Shown: positions 24,251-33,758, counted from the first letter of the stretch. The stretch is 64,000 nucleotides of DNA from Paraburkholderia susongensis (GCF_900177725.1 NZ_FXAT01000011.1:62001-126000); one strand, 5' to 3'. Made by a program: numbers and translations. The notes: generated from the letters alone by a model not told the origin.

Positions 24251-26866
24251 ATGCTGAAGTCATCCATCGTCCGTCTCGTCGCGTACTCGGTGCGTCATCC
24301 GCTGAGGATCATCGCGCTGTCGATCGTGCTCGCCGTTCTGGGCGGCGTCTACGTCGTGCAGAACTTCAAGATCAACACGGACGTCAGCCGTCTCATCGAG
24401 ACCGACAAGCAATGGTCGGCGCTGGAGAACGCGCTCGACGCCGCCTTCCCCGATCGCGGCGACACCGTGCTCGTGGTGGTCGAAGCGCGCGCGCCCGAAT
24501 TCGCCGATGCTGCTGCCAATGCGCTGAGCGCCGCGCTCAGGGCCGATCCGAAGGAGTTCACATCGGTCTCGCAGCCCGCCGGCGGCCCGTTCTTCGAACA
24601 CAACGGCCTGCTCTTTCCGTCCACCGACGAGGTGATGTCCACCACCTCGCAACTCGTGCAGTCGCGCCCGCTCGTCAATGCGCTTGCGCATGATCCGAGC
24701 CTGACCGGCCTCGCCGGCACGCTGACCACGAGCCTGCTGCTGCCGCTGCAACTCGGCCAGGTGAAGCTCGCCGACATGAGCCATCTGCTGTCGCAAAGCG
24801 CGAACACGCTCGATCGCGTGCTGGCCGGCCAGCCGGCCGCGTTCTCGTGGCGCGCGCTCGTCGACAAAACGGCCGCCACCGATCCGGCGCGCGCGTTCGT
24901 GGTCGTGCAGCCGGTCGTCAACTACGACGCGCTCGAGGCGGGAGCAGGCGCGTCGAAGGCGATTCGCGCGACCGCGGCTTCGCTGCACCTCGACTCGCGC
25001 TTCGGCGCGACGATCCGCCTGACCGGCGAGCAGCCGCTCGCGGACGAAGAGTTCGCCTCGGTGCAGGACGGCGCGGTGCTCAACGGCATCGGCACCTTCA
25101 TCGTCGTGCTGGCCATTCTGTGGCTCGCGCTGCGCTCGGGCCGCATGATCGCGGCCGTGTTCATCACGCTGTTCGTCGGCCTCGCGATCACGGCCGCGCT
25201 CGGTCTCATGATGGTCGGCGCGCTCAACATGATTTCGGTTGCGTTCATGGTGCTGTTCGTCGGGCTCGGCGTCGATTTCGGTGTGCAATTCGGCGTCAAG
25301 TACCGCGAGGAACGCAACCGCGACAACCGGCTCTCCGCCGCGCTCATGCACACCGCGCACAGCATCGGCGTGCCGCTCACGCTCGCGGCGGTCGCGGTCG
25401 CGCTGAGCTTCTTCTCGTTCCTGCCGACCGCGTACCGCGGCGTGTCGGAGCTGGGTCAGATCGCCGGGGTCGGCATGTTCGTCGCGTACTTCACGAACAT
25501 GACACTGCTGCCGGCCCTGCTGAAGGTCTTCAATCCGCCGGGCGAAGCCGGCTCGCCGGGCTTCAAGCAGCTCGCGCCCGTCGACGACTTCCTCGACCGT
25601 CACCGCAAGCCGGTGCTGATCGGCACGCTGATCGTCGTGATCGGCGCAACGCCGTTGCTTACGCATCTGCGCTTCGACTTCAATCCGCTGCATCTGAAGG
25701 ACCCGCATACGGAGTCGATGGCGACGCTGCTGGCGCTGAAGGATTCGCCGGAAGCGGCGGTCAACAACGTGCATGCGCTCGCGCCGTCGCTCGCCGACGC
25801 CGATGCGATCGCCGGGCGTCTGCGCAAGCTGCCTGAAGTGGGCCGCGTGACGACGCTGAGCACGTTCGTACCGGCCGATCAGCAGCAGAAGATGATGCTG
25901 ATCGCGAGCGCCGCGCAGCAGTTGCTGCCCGCGCTGCAGCAGCAAACCGCGACGCCGGCCACCGACGAGGTCCGCGTCGCTGCGCTCAAGCGCGCATCGA
26001 ACCAGCTCTCGCTCGCCGCCGAGGACCACCCGGGCCCCGGGGCCGCCGAAGCGCAGCATCTGTCGGCGACCTTGCAGAAGCTCGCAACCGCCGACGCCGC
26101 CACGCGCGACCGGGCCGAAACCGCGATGTCCGGAACGCTGCGCCTTGCGCTCAAGCAGTTGGAAAATCTGCTCCAGCCGACCGAAATCACCGATGAGAAC
26201 CTGCCGAAGGAAATCATCGCGGCATGGATCGGCAAGGGTGGCCGCGCGCTCGTCGACATTGCGCCGAAGGTGCCGCCCGGCGTCGACCCGAACGACGACA
26301 CGATGCTCGCGCGCTTCGCGCATGCGGTGAAGAAGGCGGAGCCGGGCGCGATCGGCGGCCCGATCTCGATCCTGCATTCCGCCGATACGATCATCAAGGC
26401 GTTCCTGCAAGCGGCCGTCTACGCGCTGCTGTCGATCGCGATCCTGCTGTGGATCGCGCTGCGGCGCGTCAGCGACGTGTTGCGCACGCTGGTGCCGCTG
26501 CTCGTCTCCGCGCTCGTCACGCTCGAGCTATGCGTCGTGTTCGGCATGCCGCTGAACTTCGCGAACATCATCGCGCTGCCGTTGATGCTCGGCGTCGGCG
26601 TCGCCTTCAAGATCTACTTCGTGATGGCGTGGCGCCACGGCCAGACCGGCCTTTTGCAGTCGAGCCTCACGCATGCAGTGCTGTTCAGCGCGGCGACAAC
26701 GGCCACGGCGTTTGGTAGCCTCTGGCTGTCGCATCATCCAGGCACGTCCAGCATGGGGAAGCTGCTCGCGCTTTCGCTGTTCTGCACGCTGATCGGCGCA
26801 GTGGTGTTTCAGCCCGTGCTGATGGGCAAGCCGCGCCAACGTCGCGCGAAGAATAAAGGACTATAA
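24251..26866 (+). CDS. hpnN: hopanoid transporter HpnN (RND/MMPL family)
   Basis: An 871-residue inner-membrane transporter. It has an N-terminal helix (about 15-37), a large periplasmic domain, a membrane block (about 275-420) containing the SSD-like region with VLFVGLGVDFGVQFGVKYREERNRD, a second periplasmic domain, and a C-terminal helix block ending near 865. This is the RND pattern of HpnN, shown in other bacteria to move hopanoids to the outer membrane. ATG 24251 starts just before the first helix. It is followed after 2 bases by the MlaA-like lipoprotein gene. Confidence 0.92.
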   Translation: MLKSSIVRLVAYSVRHPLRIIALSIVLAVLGGVYVVQNFKINTDVSRLIETDKQWSALENALDAAFPDRGDTVLVVVEARAPEFADAAANALSAALRADPKEFTSVSQPAGGPFFEHNGLLFPSTDEVMSTTSQLVQSRPLVNALAHDPSLTGLAGTLTTSLLLPLQLGQVKLADMSHLLSQSANTLDRVLAGQPAAFSWRALVDKTAATDPARAFVVVQPVVNYDALEAGAGASKAIRATAASLHLDSRFGATIRLTGEQPLADEEFASVQDGAVLNGIGTFIVVLAILWLALRSGRMIAAVFITLFVGLAITAALGLMMVGALNMISVAFMVLFVGLGVDFGVQFGVKYREERNRDNRLSAALMHTAHSIGVPLTLAAVAVALSFFSFLPTAYRGVSELGQIAGVGMFVAYFTNMTLLPALLKVFNPPGEAGSPGFKQLAPVDDFLDRHRKPVLIGTLIVVIGATPLLTHLRFDFNPLHLKDPHTESMATLLALKDSPEAAVNNVHALAPSLADADAIAGRLRKLPEVGRVTTLSTFVPADQQQKMMLIASAAQQLLPALQQQTATPATDEVRVAALKRASNQLSLAAEDHPGPGAAEAQHLSATLQKLATADAATRDRAETAMSGTLRLALKQLENLLQPTEITDENLPKEIIAAWIGKGGRALVDIAPKVPPGVDPNDDTMLARFAHAVKKAEPGAIGGPISILHSADTIIKAFLQAAVYALLSIAILLWIALRRVSDVLRTLVPLLVSALVTLELCVVFGMPLNFANIIALPLMLGVGVAFKIYFVMAWRHGQTGLLQSSLTHAVLFSAATTATAFGSLWLSHHPGTSSMGKLLALSLFCTLIGAVVFQPVLMGKPRQRRAKNKGL

Positions 26867-26868
26867 GC

Positions 26869-27951
26869 ATGAAGCTGCATAACACCGCGCTCGCGCTCAC
26901 CGCCGCCGGTCTGATCTCCGGCTGCGCAACCGCGCCCGACCGCAAGCCGGGCGATCCGTTCGAGCCGGTGAACCGGGTCATTTTCAATTTCAACGACGGC
27001 GTGGACCGCTACATCGCGGCGCCGGTCGCGAAGGGCTATCAGAAGGTGACGCCGCAGCCGCTGCGCACGGCCGTGAGCAACTTCTTCTCGAACCTCGGCG
27101 ACCTAACCAATGCCGCGAACGCGCTGCTGCAGCTGAAGATCACCGATGCAACCGAAGATATCGTTCGCTTCGCGTTCAACTCGGTGTTTGGTATCGGCGG
27201 CCTGCTCGACTGGGCGACGCCGGCGGGTCTGCCCAAGCATCATCAGGATTTCGGCCTGACGCTCGGGCATTGGGGCATTCCGTCGGGCCCGTATCTCGTG
27301 CTGCCGCTGTTCGGGCCGAGCACGGTGCGCGACAGCATGGGGCTCGTCGTCGACGTGAAGTTCAATCCGCTGAACTACGTGGAACCGGCGACGCGCAATC
27401 CGCTGTATGTGCTGCAGTTCGTGAGCACGCGCTCGGACATGCTCGGCGCGACCGACCTGCTGCAGCAGGCCGCGCTCGACAAGTACTCGTTCGTGCGCGA
27501 CGCCTATACGCAGCAGCGCCTTGCGCGTCTGCGCGGCACGGGTGAGAACGCCGCGCCGCTGCCGAATTACGAGGACCACGGCGATTCCGGCACGGGCGCG
27601 CCGAACTACACGGATCCGGGCGCGGCGGCGCAGGCGCCCAATGGTGCATCGGGTGCCGGGGCTGCCAAGGGTGCGCCGAGCGATTTGCCGAACTACACCG
27701 ACCCGGGCGAGACGACGCCCTCGCCCGATGGCGCATCGGGTTCATCCGGCGCTGGAGCAGCCACAGGTGCGCCAGCCGGCCTGCCCAATTACACCGACCC
27801 GGGCGACACAGCCAACGGCAGTGGTGCAGCGGGTGCAGCGCCCGCACCGGCCTCGCCCGCCACCGAAGCGCCGGCCGGCGCATCCGCCACGCCAGCACTG
27901 CAAGCTGCGCCAAACACCAGACAACCGGCTGCGGCGCCGGCATCGCAATAA
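26869..27951 (+). CDS. mlaA: MlaA/VacJ-family lipoprotein with repeat-bearing C-terminal tail
   Basis: A 360-residue lipoprotein. The lipobox is LISGC with Cys19. The MlaA domain spans about 25-230 (DPFEPVNRVIFNFNDGVDRY, RFAFNSVFGIGGLLDWATPAGLPKHHQDFG). MlaA removes phospholipids from the outer leaflet of the outer membrane with MlaC as acceptor. After it comes about 130 residues of Gly/Ala/Pro-rich sequence with four copies of a PNY(T/E)D(P/H)G motif, not a usual part of MlaA. It is 2 bases after hpnN, hence co-expressed. Confidence 0.9.
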   Translation: MKLHNTALALTAAGLISGCATAPDRKPGDPFEPVNRVIFNFNDGVDRYIAAPVAKGYQKVTPQPLRTAVSNFFSNLGDLTNAANALLQLKITDATEDIVRFAFNSVFGIGGLLDWATPAGLPKHHQDFGLTLGHWGIPSGPYLVLPLFGPSTVRDSMGLVVDVKFNPLNYVEPATRNPLYVLQFVSTRSDMLGATDLLQQAALDKYSFVRDAYTQQRLARLRGTGENAAPLPNYEDHGDSGTGAPNYTDPGAAAQAPNGASGAGAAKGAPSDLPNYTDPGETTPSPDGASGSSGAGAATGAPAGLPNYTDPGDTANGSGAAGAAPAPASPATEAPAGASATPALQAAPNTRQPAAAPASQ

Positions 27952-27983
27952 GTCTGTGGCGCAAGAGGCGCTCAAAGCGCAAC

Positions 27984-28006
27984 GGGGCGCCCGCATTGGG
28001 CGCCCC
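27984..28006 (+). terminator. hairpin after mlaA
   Basis: Nine-base stem GGGGCGCCC (27984-27992) with GGGCGCCCC (27998-28006). No long T-run follows. It lies between the convergent mlaA and thioesterase genes. Confidence 0.6.
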
Positions 28007-28134
28007 GCTGAAAAGGACGACATCTTCTGAGCCAACGCGCCACATCGGCGCTCTTCATGAGCATGGCGCTCGCTCCGGGCGAACCGGCGGACGAACCACG
28101 CCACGGCTCCATCCACCCTGGCTTGCCCGCCGCA

Positions 28135-28614
28135 TCAATGCAGGCTATCGACCTCGCTACGCGCCGCCACCCGCTCTTCCTCGATGACTGCCGCGCCCTG
28201 CGGCAACGGATCCAGATTCGCGCGATAGTGGGCAAACTGCTCGTCCGCGTCACGAATGCTCGAGCGTTCATGCGGCGCGGAAGCGCCGTTTTCGTCGAGA
28301 TTGACGAACACCATTTTCTCGATCGTCAGAATGCTCTTGCGCGTGATCTTGTTGCGCACTTCGCAGCGCAGCGTGATCGACGTGCGCCCGAAATGCGTGG
28401 CCGTCATGCCAAGCTCGATGATGTCGCCCTGACGCGCCGAGCTGACAAAATTGATCTCGGACATGAACTTGGTCACGACGCGCTGGTTGCCCAGCTGGCA
28501 GATCGCGTAGATCGCCGCTTCTTCGTCGATCCAGCGCAGCAGGCTGCCGCCGAACAGCGTCCCGTTGGGATTCAGGTCTTCGGGCTTGACCCACTTTCTT
28601 GTGTGGAAATTCAT
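28135..28614 (-). CDS. hotdog-fold acyl-CoA thioesterase (YciA-like)
   Basis: A 159-residue single hotdog-domain thioesterase. The block LNPNGTLFGGSLLRWIDEEAAIYAICQLGNQRVVTKF carries the typical GG-x-LL-x-WID sequence with a catalytic Asp. It should hydrolyse acyl-CoA esters in the cytosol. It has its own promoter region upstream (28615-28784) despite lying downstream of hpnG on the same strand, so its link to hopanoid synthesis is positional only. Confidence 0.87.
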   Translation of the reverse strand: MNFHTRKWVKPEDLNPNGTLFGGSLLRWIDEEAAIYAICQLGNQRVVTKFMSEINFVSSARQGDIIELGMTATHFGRTSITLRCEVRNKITRKSILTIEKMVFVNLDENGASAPHERSSIRDADEQFAHYRANLDPLPQGAAVIEEERVAARSEVDSLH

Positions 28615-28681
28615 CTGGTACTCCGTGTCTGAGGCTCCTGGCCGGGGGCATCGCGCCCTCGAACCTAGGGTTAACACTGAC

Positions 28682-28718
28682 ATTGTACCAAATATAGGGG
28701 TTTTCCCTAGTATTTCAA
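28682..28718 (-). promoter_or_regulatory. candidate thioesterase promoter with internal dyad
   Basis: On the minus strand TTGAAA (28718-28713) and TATATT (28696-28691) are 16 bases apart. Between them is the inverted repeat TAGGG-GTTTT-CCCTA (28695-28709, plus-strand reading). A dyad within the spacer suggests a repressor or activator site. The regulator is unknown. Confidence 0.4.
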
Positions 28719-28784
28719 CGGTTGCATAATTAATCGCGGCAATAGCCTTCGGGTGGCAGCGGCAAGCGTCGCCGCCGCGTTGTA

Positions 28785-29558
28785 TCAGCCGACGCCTGCC
28801 ATCCGCAGCGCGCCGCCCTCTGCTAGCGCTCGCCGCGCCTCGATCAGCGTGGTGCGCGCGGCGCGGGCGTCGGCGGCAAGCCGGATCAGCGCGCCAAGCT
28901 GCGACGGCTGCCGCAGCAATTCCCGCAGAATCGGCCCGAGCGCCGTGCTGCCGTCGTCGCGCAGGCCAGCCGTGGCGGCCGGCGGCAACGTGCGCCAGGC
29001 CGGATCGACGACCGCGCGGCATACCGCGAACGGCAGCCCGTGCGCCGCGGCCGCCCTGCCGGCAATGTGCGATTCCATGTCCACCGCGAGCGCCCCGGTC
29101 GAGCCGTGAAGCGCGCGCTTGTCGCCGGCGGTCATCAGGGGCGCAGCGACCGCGGCTGTCGGGCCGCGTCGCAGACGCCCGGCAAGCCCGCCCGGGGTTC
29201 CAGCCGCGCTCACGGCGGCGGCGATCCGGTCCGCCCATTGCCGGTCGGTCTCGAGCCGTCCAGCGGGCCCATGCACCGCATCGGCGACGATCAGCGCGCC
29301 CGGCTCCAGGTCCGGCGCAAGCCCGCCCGCCGTCCCGAAGCTGACGATGCCCGACGCACCGCGCGCGAGCGCCGCGTTCAACGCGCGTTCGAGCAGATCG
29401 GCGCGCGCCGCGTAGACCACCTCGACGCCATCGTCGCCGTCGCCCGCAATACGCGCCTCGAACGCCATGCCCGTCACGACGATCACGGGCAAGCCGCGAC
29501 GCGCTCCAAGGGACGGCGTTGCCGGCACGCCGCCCGGCGCGGTTGTCGGTGCAGGCAT
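28785..29558 (-). CDS. hpnG: hopanoid-associated nucleosidase/phosphorylase HpnG
   Basis: A 257-residue protein of the nucleoside phosphorylase fold. It shows VIVVTGMAFEARIA at the start, SFGTAGGLAPDLEPGALIVADAV, and ALAVDMESHIAGRAAAAHGLPFAVCRAVVDPA, matching the purine-binding and Glu-containing blocks of MTA/SAH nucleosidase-like HpnG. It removes adenine from adenosylhopane to give ribosylhopane. It begins 3 bases after the shc stop and is the last gene of hpnD-hpnE-shc-hpnG. Confidence 0.88.
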   Translation of the reverse strand: MPAPTTAPGGVPATPSLGARRGLPVIVVTGMAFEARIAGDGDDGVEVVYAARADLLERALNAALARGASGIVSFGTAGGLAPDLEPGALIVADAVHGPAGRLETDRQWADRIAAAVSAAGTPGGLAGRLRRGPTAAVAAPLMTAGDKRALHGSTGALAVDMESHIAGRAAAAHGLPFAVCRAVVDPAWRTLPPAATAGLRDDGSTALGPILRELLRQPSQLGALIRLAADARAARTTLIEARRALAEGGALRMAGVG

Positions 29559-29561
29559 CCG

Positions 29562-31640
29562 TTACATCCCAACCGTGACGCGCGTGACCCCGTTGCGCTT
29601 CAGATGCCGGAACCGCGCGAGCGCCCACAGCGGGAAAAACTTGCGATAGCCGTGATAACGGAGATAGAACACGCGCGGAAAACCGGTCGCAGTGAAGCGC
29701 GTTTCGTCCCACAGCCCGTGCTCGCGTTGCTCACGCTGCAGATAGTCGATGCCGCGCACCACCGCCTCGTGATTGACCTCGCCCGCCGCCATCAGCCCGA
29801 GCAGCGCCCACGCGGTCTGCGACGCCGTGCTCGGCGCGCGCTCGTAGCCGCGATAGTCGAGCTTGTAGCTCTCGCCGCCCTCGCCCCAGCCGCCATCCTC
29901 GTTCTGGATCGAGAGGAGCCACTGCACCGCGCGCTTCATGCGCGGGTCGTCGTGCGGCATGCCGGCTGCGTTCAGCGAACACAGCGCAGTCCACGTGCCG
30001 TAGATGTAGTTCAGGCCCCAGCGGCCGTACCAGCTACCGTCGGACTCCTGCTCCTTCAGCATGTACGCGAACGCGCGCTGCGCGGGTTCGCTGCCCTGCG
30101 GCAGCTCGCCGATCTGCACGAGCATCGACAGGCAGCGGCCCGAGACGTCCGCCGTCGGCGGATCGAGCAGCGCGCCGTGGTCCGAGAACGGGATGTTGTT
30201 GAGGTAGTACTGGGTGTTTTCCGGCTCGAACGCGCCCCAGCCGCCGTCGCTGCTCTGCATGCCGACCACCCATTCGCGCGCGCGCGCAATCGCTTCGCGA
30301 TCGACGCTGGACTGCGTGAGCGCCGCCGAGCGCTGCATCGCCATCACGACCACCGCCGTATCGTCGACGTCCGGGTAATGCGCGTTGTTGTACTGGAACG
30401 CCCAGCCGCCGGGGCGCACGTTCGGGCGGCGCGAAATCCAGTCGCCGCGCACGTCGAGAATCTGCAGCGGACGCAGCCACGCGAGCCCGCGCTCGGCCGC
30501 CTGCTCGGCACGCGCCTCGCCGGTTTCGAGCAGCGCATGCGCCGCGAGCGAGGTGTCCCACACCGGCGACAGGCACGGCTGGCAATACGCTTCGTCGTCC
30601 TTGACGATGAGCAGCTTGTCGAGCGACTGGCGAGCGATCGCGCGATTCGGGTGATCGGCCGGATAGCCGAGCACGTCGTACATCATCACCGAGTTCGCCA
30701 TCGCCGGGAAAATCGCGCCGAGGCCGTCCTCGCCGTTCAGCCGCTCGTCGACGAACGCGACCGCCGCGCGGATCGCGCGCTCGCGCGTGGCCTTCGGCAA
30801 CAGACCGTCAACCGTGCGCAGCAGCGCGTCCACGCTGCGGAAAAAGCCGAACCAGCCCGCATGCTGATGCGGCGCGCGCTCGTTCATGCCGGTGTTGACC
30901 GGCGCACCGCGGAACAGCTCGTCGATGCGCACGCGGCGCGGGTTGCGCGCGAGCGGCCGCTTCGCGTTGAGCACGAGCAGCGGCACGATCACCGTGCGCG
31001 CCCAGTACGACACCTTCGACAGATGGAACGGGAACCACATCGGCAGCAGCATGATCTCGACGGGCATCATCGGCACCGCGCGCCACGACACCACGCCGAA
31101 CAGCGCAAGCAGGATCCGCGTGAACACGTTCACTTTTTCGGCGCCGCCGTGCGCGAGGATCGCCTCGCGCGCACGCACCATGTGCTCGGCGTCGACCGGG
31201 TCGCCGATCATCTTCAGCGCGAAGTACGCCTTCACGCTCGCGCTCACGTCGAGCGCGCCGTCGGTGAAGAGCGGCCAGCCGCCGTCCGCCAGCTGGATGC
31301 GGCGCAGATAGCGCGCGATCTTCTGTTCGAGTTCGAGGTTCGGCGTTTCGCCGAGGTAGTGGACGAGCAGCACGTACTCGGCCGGAATCGTCGCGTCGGC
31401 TTCGAGTTCATAGACCCAGTGGCCGTCGGGTTGTTGTGCGGCGAGGATCGTGTCGGTTGCGCGCGTGATCGCGGCGTCGAGCGGCGTTGCGCCGGCCGCC
31501 GGCGGCCGCGCGCCGGATGCCCCGGCTTGCGCGAGTGCGGGCGCCGCGTCAGTTACTTCAGTCGCTTCGATCACCGCGGCGGCGGATTCGGCTTCAGGCA
31601 GGGCCGCGTCGAGCGGCTGGCGTTGGGATAAATCGTTCAT
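29562..31640 (-). CDS. shc: squalene-hopene cyclase
   Basis: A 692-residue cyclase (also called HpnF) that folds squalene to hopene and hopanol. The catalytic acid motif DVDDTA is at about residue 423; several QW repeats are visible (for example QLADGGWPLF, QSSDGGWGAF, QNEDGGWGEGG, QEQ-SDGSWYGRWG). The first 50 residues are an Ala-rich extension before DAAITRATDTILAAQQPDGHWV. It overlaps the hpnE stop as ATGA. Full length with intact C-terminus (FPLWALARFRHLKR). Confidence 0.95.
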   Translation of the reverse strand: MNDLSQRQPLDAALPEAESAAAVIEATEVTDAAPALAQAGASGARPPAAGATPLDAAITRATDTILAAQQPDGHWVYELEADATIPAEYVLLVHYLGETPNLELEQKIARYLRRIQLADGGWPLFTDGALDVSASVKAYFALKMIGDPVDAEHMVRAREAILAHGGAEKVNVFTRILLALFGVVSWRAVPMMPVEIMLLPMWFPFHLSKVSYWARTVIVPLLVLNAKRPLARNPRRVRIDELFRGAPVNTGMNERAPHQHAGWFGFFRSVDALLRTVDGLLPKATRERAIRAAVAFVDERLNGEDGLGAIFPAMANSVMMYDVLGYPADHPNRAIARQSLDKLLIVKDDEAYCQPCLSPVWDTSLAAHALLETGEARAEQAAERGLAWLRPLQILDVRGDWISRRPNVRPGGWAFQYNNAHYPDVDDTAVVVMAMQRSAALTQSSVDREAIARAREWVVGMQSSDGGWGAFEPENTQYYLNNIPFSDHGALLDPPTADVSGRCLSMLVQIGELPQGSEPAQRAFAYMLKEQESDGSWYGRWGLNYIYGTWTALCSLNAAGMPHDDPRMKRAVQWLLSIQNEDGGWGEGGESYKLDYRGYERAPSTASQTAWALLGLMAAGEVNHEAVVRGIDYLQREQREHGLWDETRFTATGFPRVFYLRYHGYRKFFPLWALARFRHLKRNGVTRVTVGM

Positions 31641-32905
31641 CGGCGTTCCATCGGTTGATTCAGCAGCGTATCCGCAGCCTTCTGGCCGGAGCGGATCGCG
31701 CCTTCAAGCGTCGCGGGCAGACCGGTAGCCGTCCAGTCCCCCGCGAGCATGAGGTTGTTCCAGCGAGTGCGCGTGCCCGGCCGCAGCGTTTCCTGATCGG
31801 GCAGCGCGGCAAACGCCGCGTGTCGTTCCGTCACGACCTGCCAGGGTGGCATCGGCGTGAGCGGCACATTGACCGCCTGCGCGACTTCGGCCCAGACGGT
31901 CGCCGCGAGCGCTTCATGCGGCGTGTCGAGCAGGCGCTCGGCCGCGTTGAGCGTCACCGAGAGACGGCCGTCGAATGCGAACAGCCATCCGGCCGTGCCG
32001 TTGAGCAGCCCGGTGACCTGCGGCAAGCCGAACGGCGGCTCGACCGCGAAATGCACGTTGAGCGCCGCCGCGAAGCGGGTCGGCGCGCGCAGCTCCGGCA
32101 CGAGCGCCGGCGCGGCTTCGGGCGACAGCGCGAGAATCACGGCGTCGTTCGCGTCGAGCGTGATGCTTTCGCCGGCGAAATGCAGCGCCTGCACGCGCGC
32201 CGGATCGGCGGCGAACGTGATCTCGCGCAGACCCGAGCCGAGCCGGATCGTCGCGCCGCCGTGTTGCAGCAGCCGCAGCGCCGGATCGACAAACGCACTG
32301 CCGAGGCCGTTGCGCGCCGCGAGCGGCCGGCATGCGAGGCCCCCGGCCAGCAGCGTCTCACGCACCATCGCGCCGGTCAGTTCAGCCGACGCCTCGCGCG
32401 GCTCCATGTTCAGCAGCGCATGAAACAGCGGCCGCAGCAAACGCTCCCACAGCGGTCCATCACAGCGCATGGTCTGCGCGACGCTGCGCGCCGGCTTCGC
32501 GAACAGCAACGGCACGAGCGCCAGATAATCGGCCGGACCCGTGTTCGGCACACGCGCTTGCGCATCGAAAATCCACCACGGCAAAAGCCCCGGCGACAAA
32601 CGCACGGTCCAGCGCGCCCGCGTCGCCAGATCGACGAATGGATACTCGGGCAGCGACGGGCCGCTCAGTTCGTCGGCGGCGCCGATCGCGCGCAGGTAGT
32701 TGAGCGTCGCGGTGTTGCCCGACAGCACGATGTGATTGCCGCTGTCGATCGTCGCACCGAGCTTTGCATCGTAATACGAACGGCAGCGGCCGCCGGCCTG
32801 AGCCTGCGCTTCATGCAGCACGACCCGCGCGCCGCGCCGCTGCAACTGCACTGCGGCGGCGAGCCCGGCCACGCCCGCGCCGACCACGTGGACGAGCTTC
32901 GGCAT
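31637..32905 (-). CDS. hpnE: hydroxysqualene dehydroxylase HpnE
   Basis: A 422-residue FAD-dependent amine-oxidase-fold protein. The dinucleotide motif GAGVAGLAAAVQLQRRGARVVLHEA spans about 9-33, and the C-terminal FAD block is NNLMLAGDWTATGLPATLEGAIRSG. HpnE reduces hydroxysqualene to squalene after HpnC and HpnD. It is 4 bases after hpnD and overlaps shc as ATGA, so translation is coupled across the operon. Confidence 0.9.
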   Translation of the reverse strand: MPKLVHVVGAGVAGLAAAVQLQRRGARVVLHEAQAQAGGRCRSYYDAKLGATIDSGNHIVLSGNTATLNYLRAIGAADELSGPSLPEYPFVDLATRARWTVRLSPGLLPWWIFDAQARVPNTGPADYLALVPLLFAKPARSVAQTMRCDGPLWERLLRPLFHALLNMEPREASAELTGAMVRETLLAGGLACRPLAARNGLGSAFVDPALRLLQHGGATIRLGSGLREITFAADPARVQALHFAGESITLDANDAVILALSPEAAPALVPELRAPTRFAAALNVHFAVEPPFGLPQVTGLLNGTAGWLFAFDGRLSVTLNAAERLLDTPHEALAATVWAEVAQAVNVPLTPMPPWQVVTERHAAFAALPDQETLRPGTRTRWNNLMLAGDWTATGLPATLEGAIRSGQKAADTLLNQPMERR

Positions 32906-32909
32906 CAGC

Positions 32910-33758
32910 TCAGAAGAGCGCGTACCGCGCGACGATCCACAGCAGGCGCAGCTTCGGCTTGCTGATCTTCGTGCGCGGGATGTCGAAGCCGCGCTCCAGC
33001 GTGCGCTCGAGCAGCACACGATAAACGCCCGACATGATGCGCGGCGCGCGCACCTGAGCGCGCGGCTCGCGATCCATGATCGCGTCGGAGGCGGTGAAGT
33101 GTTGCTTCGCGCGCTCGGCGAGCGTCGCGCAAACGCGCGGCAGCGAGGGGTCGTCGGCGATCTGCACGGGGTTCGCGACCGCGATGCCTTCGCGCGCGAG
33201 CAGTTCGTGCGGCAGATAGCAACGGTTGATATCGGCGTCTTCGTCGATGTCGCGCAGGATGTTCGTGAGCTGCAGCGCGCGGCCGAGATGATGCGCGAGC
33301 AGCCGGCCGGCTTCTTCCTGCATCCCGAATATCCTCACCGACAGACGGCCCGCCGCGCTCGCGACACGGTCGCAATAGAGGTCGAGCGTGGCTTCGTCGG
33401 GGGCGCAGATGTCGGCGGCGGCGTCCATCGCCATGCCGTCGATCATCGCGTGAAAATCTTCGCGTTGCAGATGAAACGTGTGAATGTGCCGCGTCAGCGC
33501 GCGCAACGAGGCGCGCGGCTGGCCTGCATAGCACGCGTCGATGTCGGCCCGCCATTGCTCGAGCGCGGCGGCGCGTTCGGCGCGCGGCATGTCACTGTCG
33601 GCGATGTCGTCGACAGCGCGGCAGAAAGCGTAGACCTGATACATCGCATCGCGCTGCGCAGCCGGCAGGATGCGCATGGCAAGATAAAACGAGCTGCCGG
33701 ACGTGGTGGCAGCAGCGTCGATTTCAGTATCGTCCACGACAAGATTGGAAACAGCCAA
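32910..33758 (-). CDS. hpnD: presqualene diphosphate synthase HpnD
   Basis: A 282-residue isoprenoid synthase making presqualene diphosphate from two FPP. Both Asp-rich motifs are intact: DDIAD (50-54) in YAFCRAVDDIADSD, and DIDED in LQLTNILRDIDEDADINRCYLP. No ATG fits; TTG at 33758 follows CGGAGATC at good spacing and gives the family N-terminus. A GTG seven codons later is the alternative. First gene of hpnD-hpnE-shc-hpnG. Confidence 0.9.
   Translation of the reverse strand: MAVSNLVVDDTEIDAAATTSGSSFYLAMRILPAAQRDAMYQVYAFCRAVDDIADSDMPRAERAAALEQWRADIDACYAGQPRASLRALTRHIHTFHLQREDFHAMIDGMAMDAAADICAPDEATLDLYCDRVASAAGRLSVRIFGMQEEAGRLLAHHLGRALQLTNILRDIDEDADINRCYLPHELLAREGIAVANPVQIADDPSLPRVCATLAERAKQHFTASDAIMDREPRAQVRAPRIMSGVYRVLLERTLERGFDIPRTKISKPKLRLLWIVARYALF

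Noticed and set aside
24260..26410. Very long antisense open frame across hpnN
   Set aside because: Its product is Arg/His/Glu-rich with no family features and mirrors the codon bias of hpnN; it is a shadow of a high-GC gene. The same applies to the long frames opposite shc (29040-31631) and the hybrid kinase (34403-36781).
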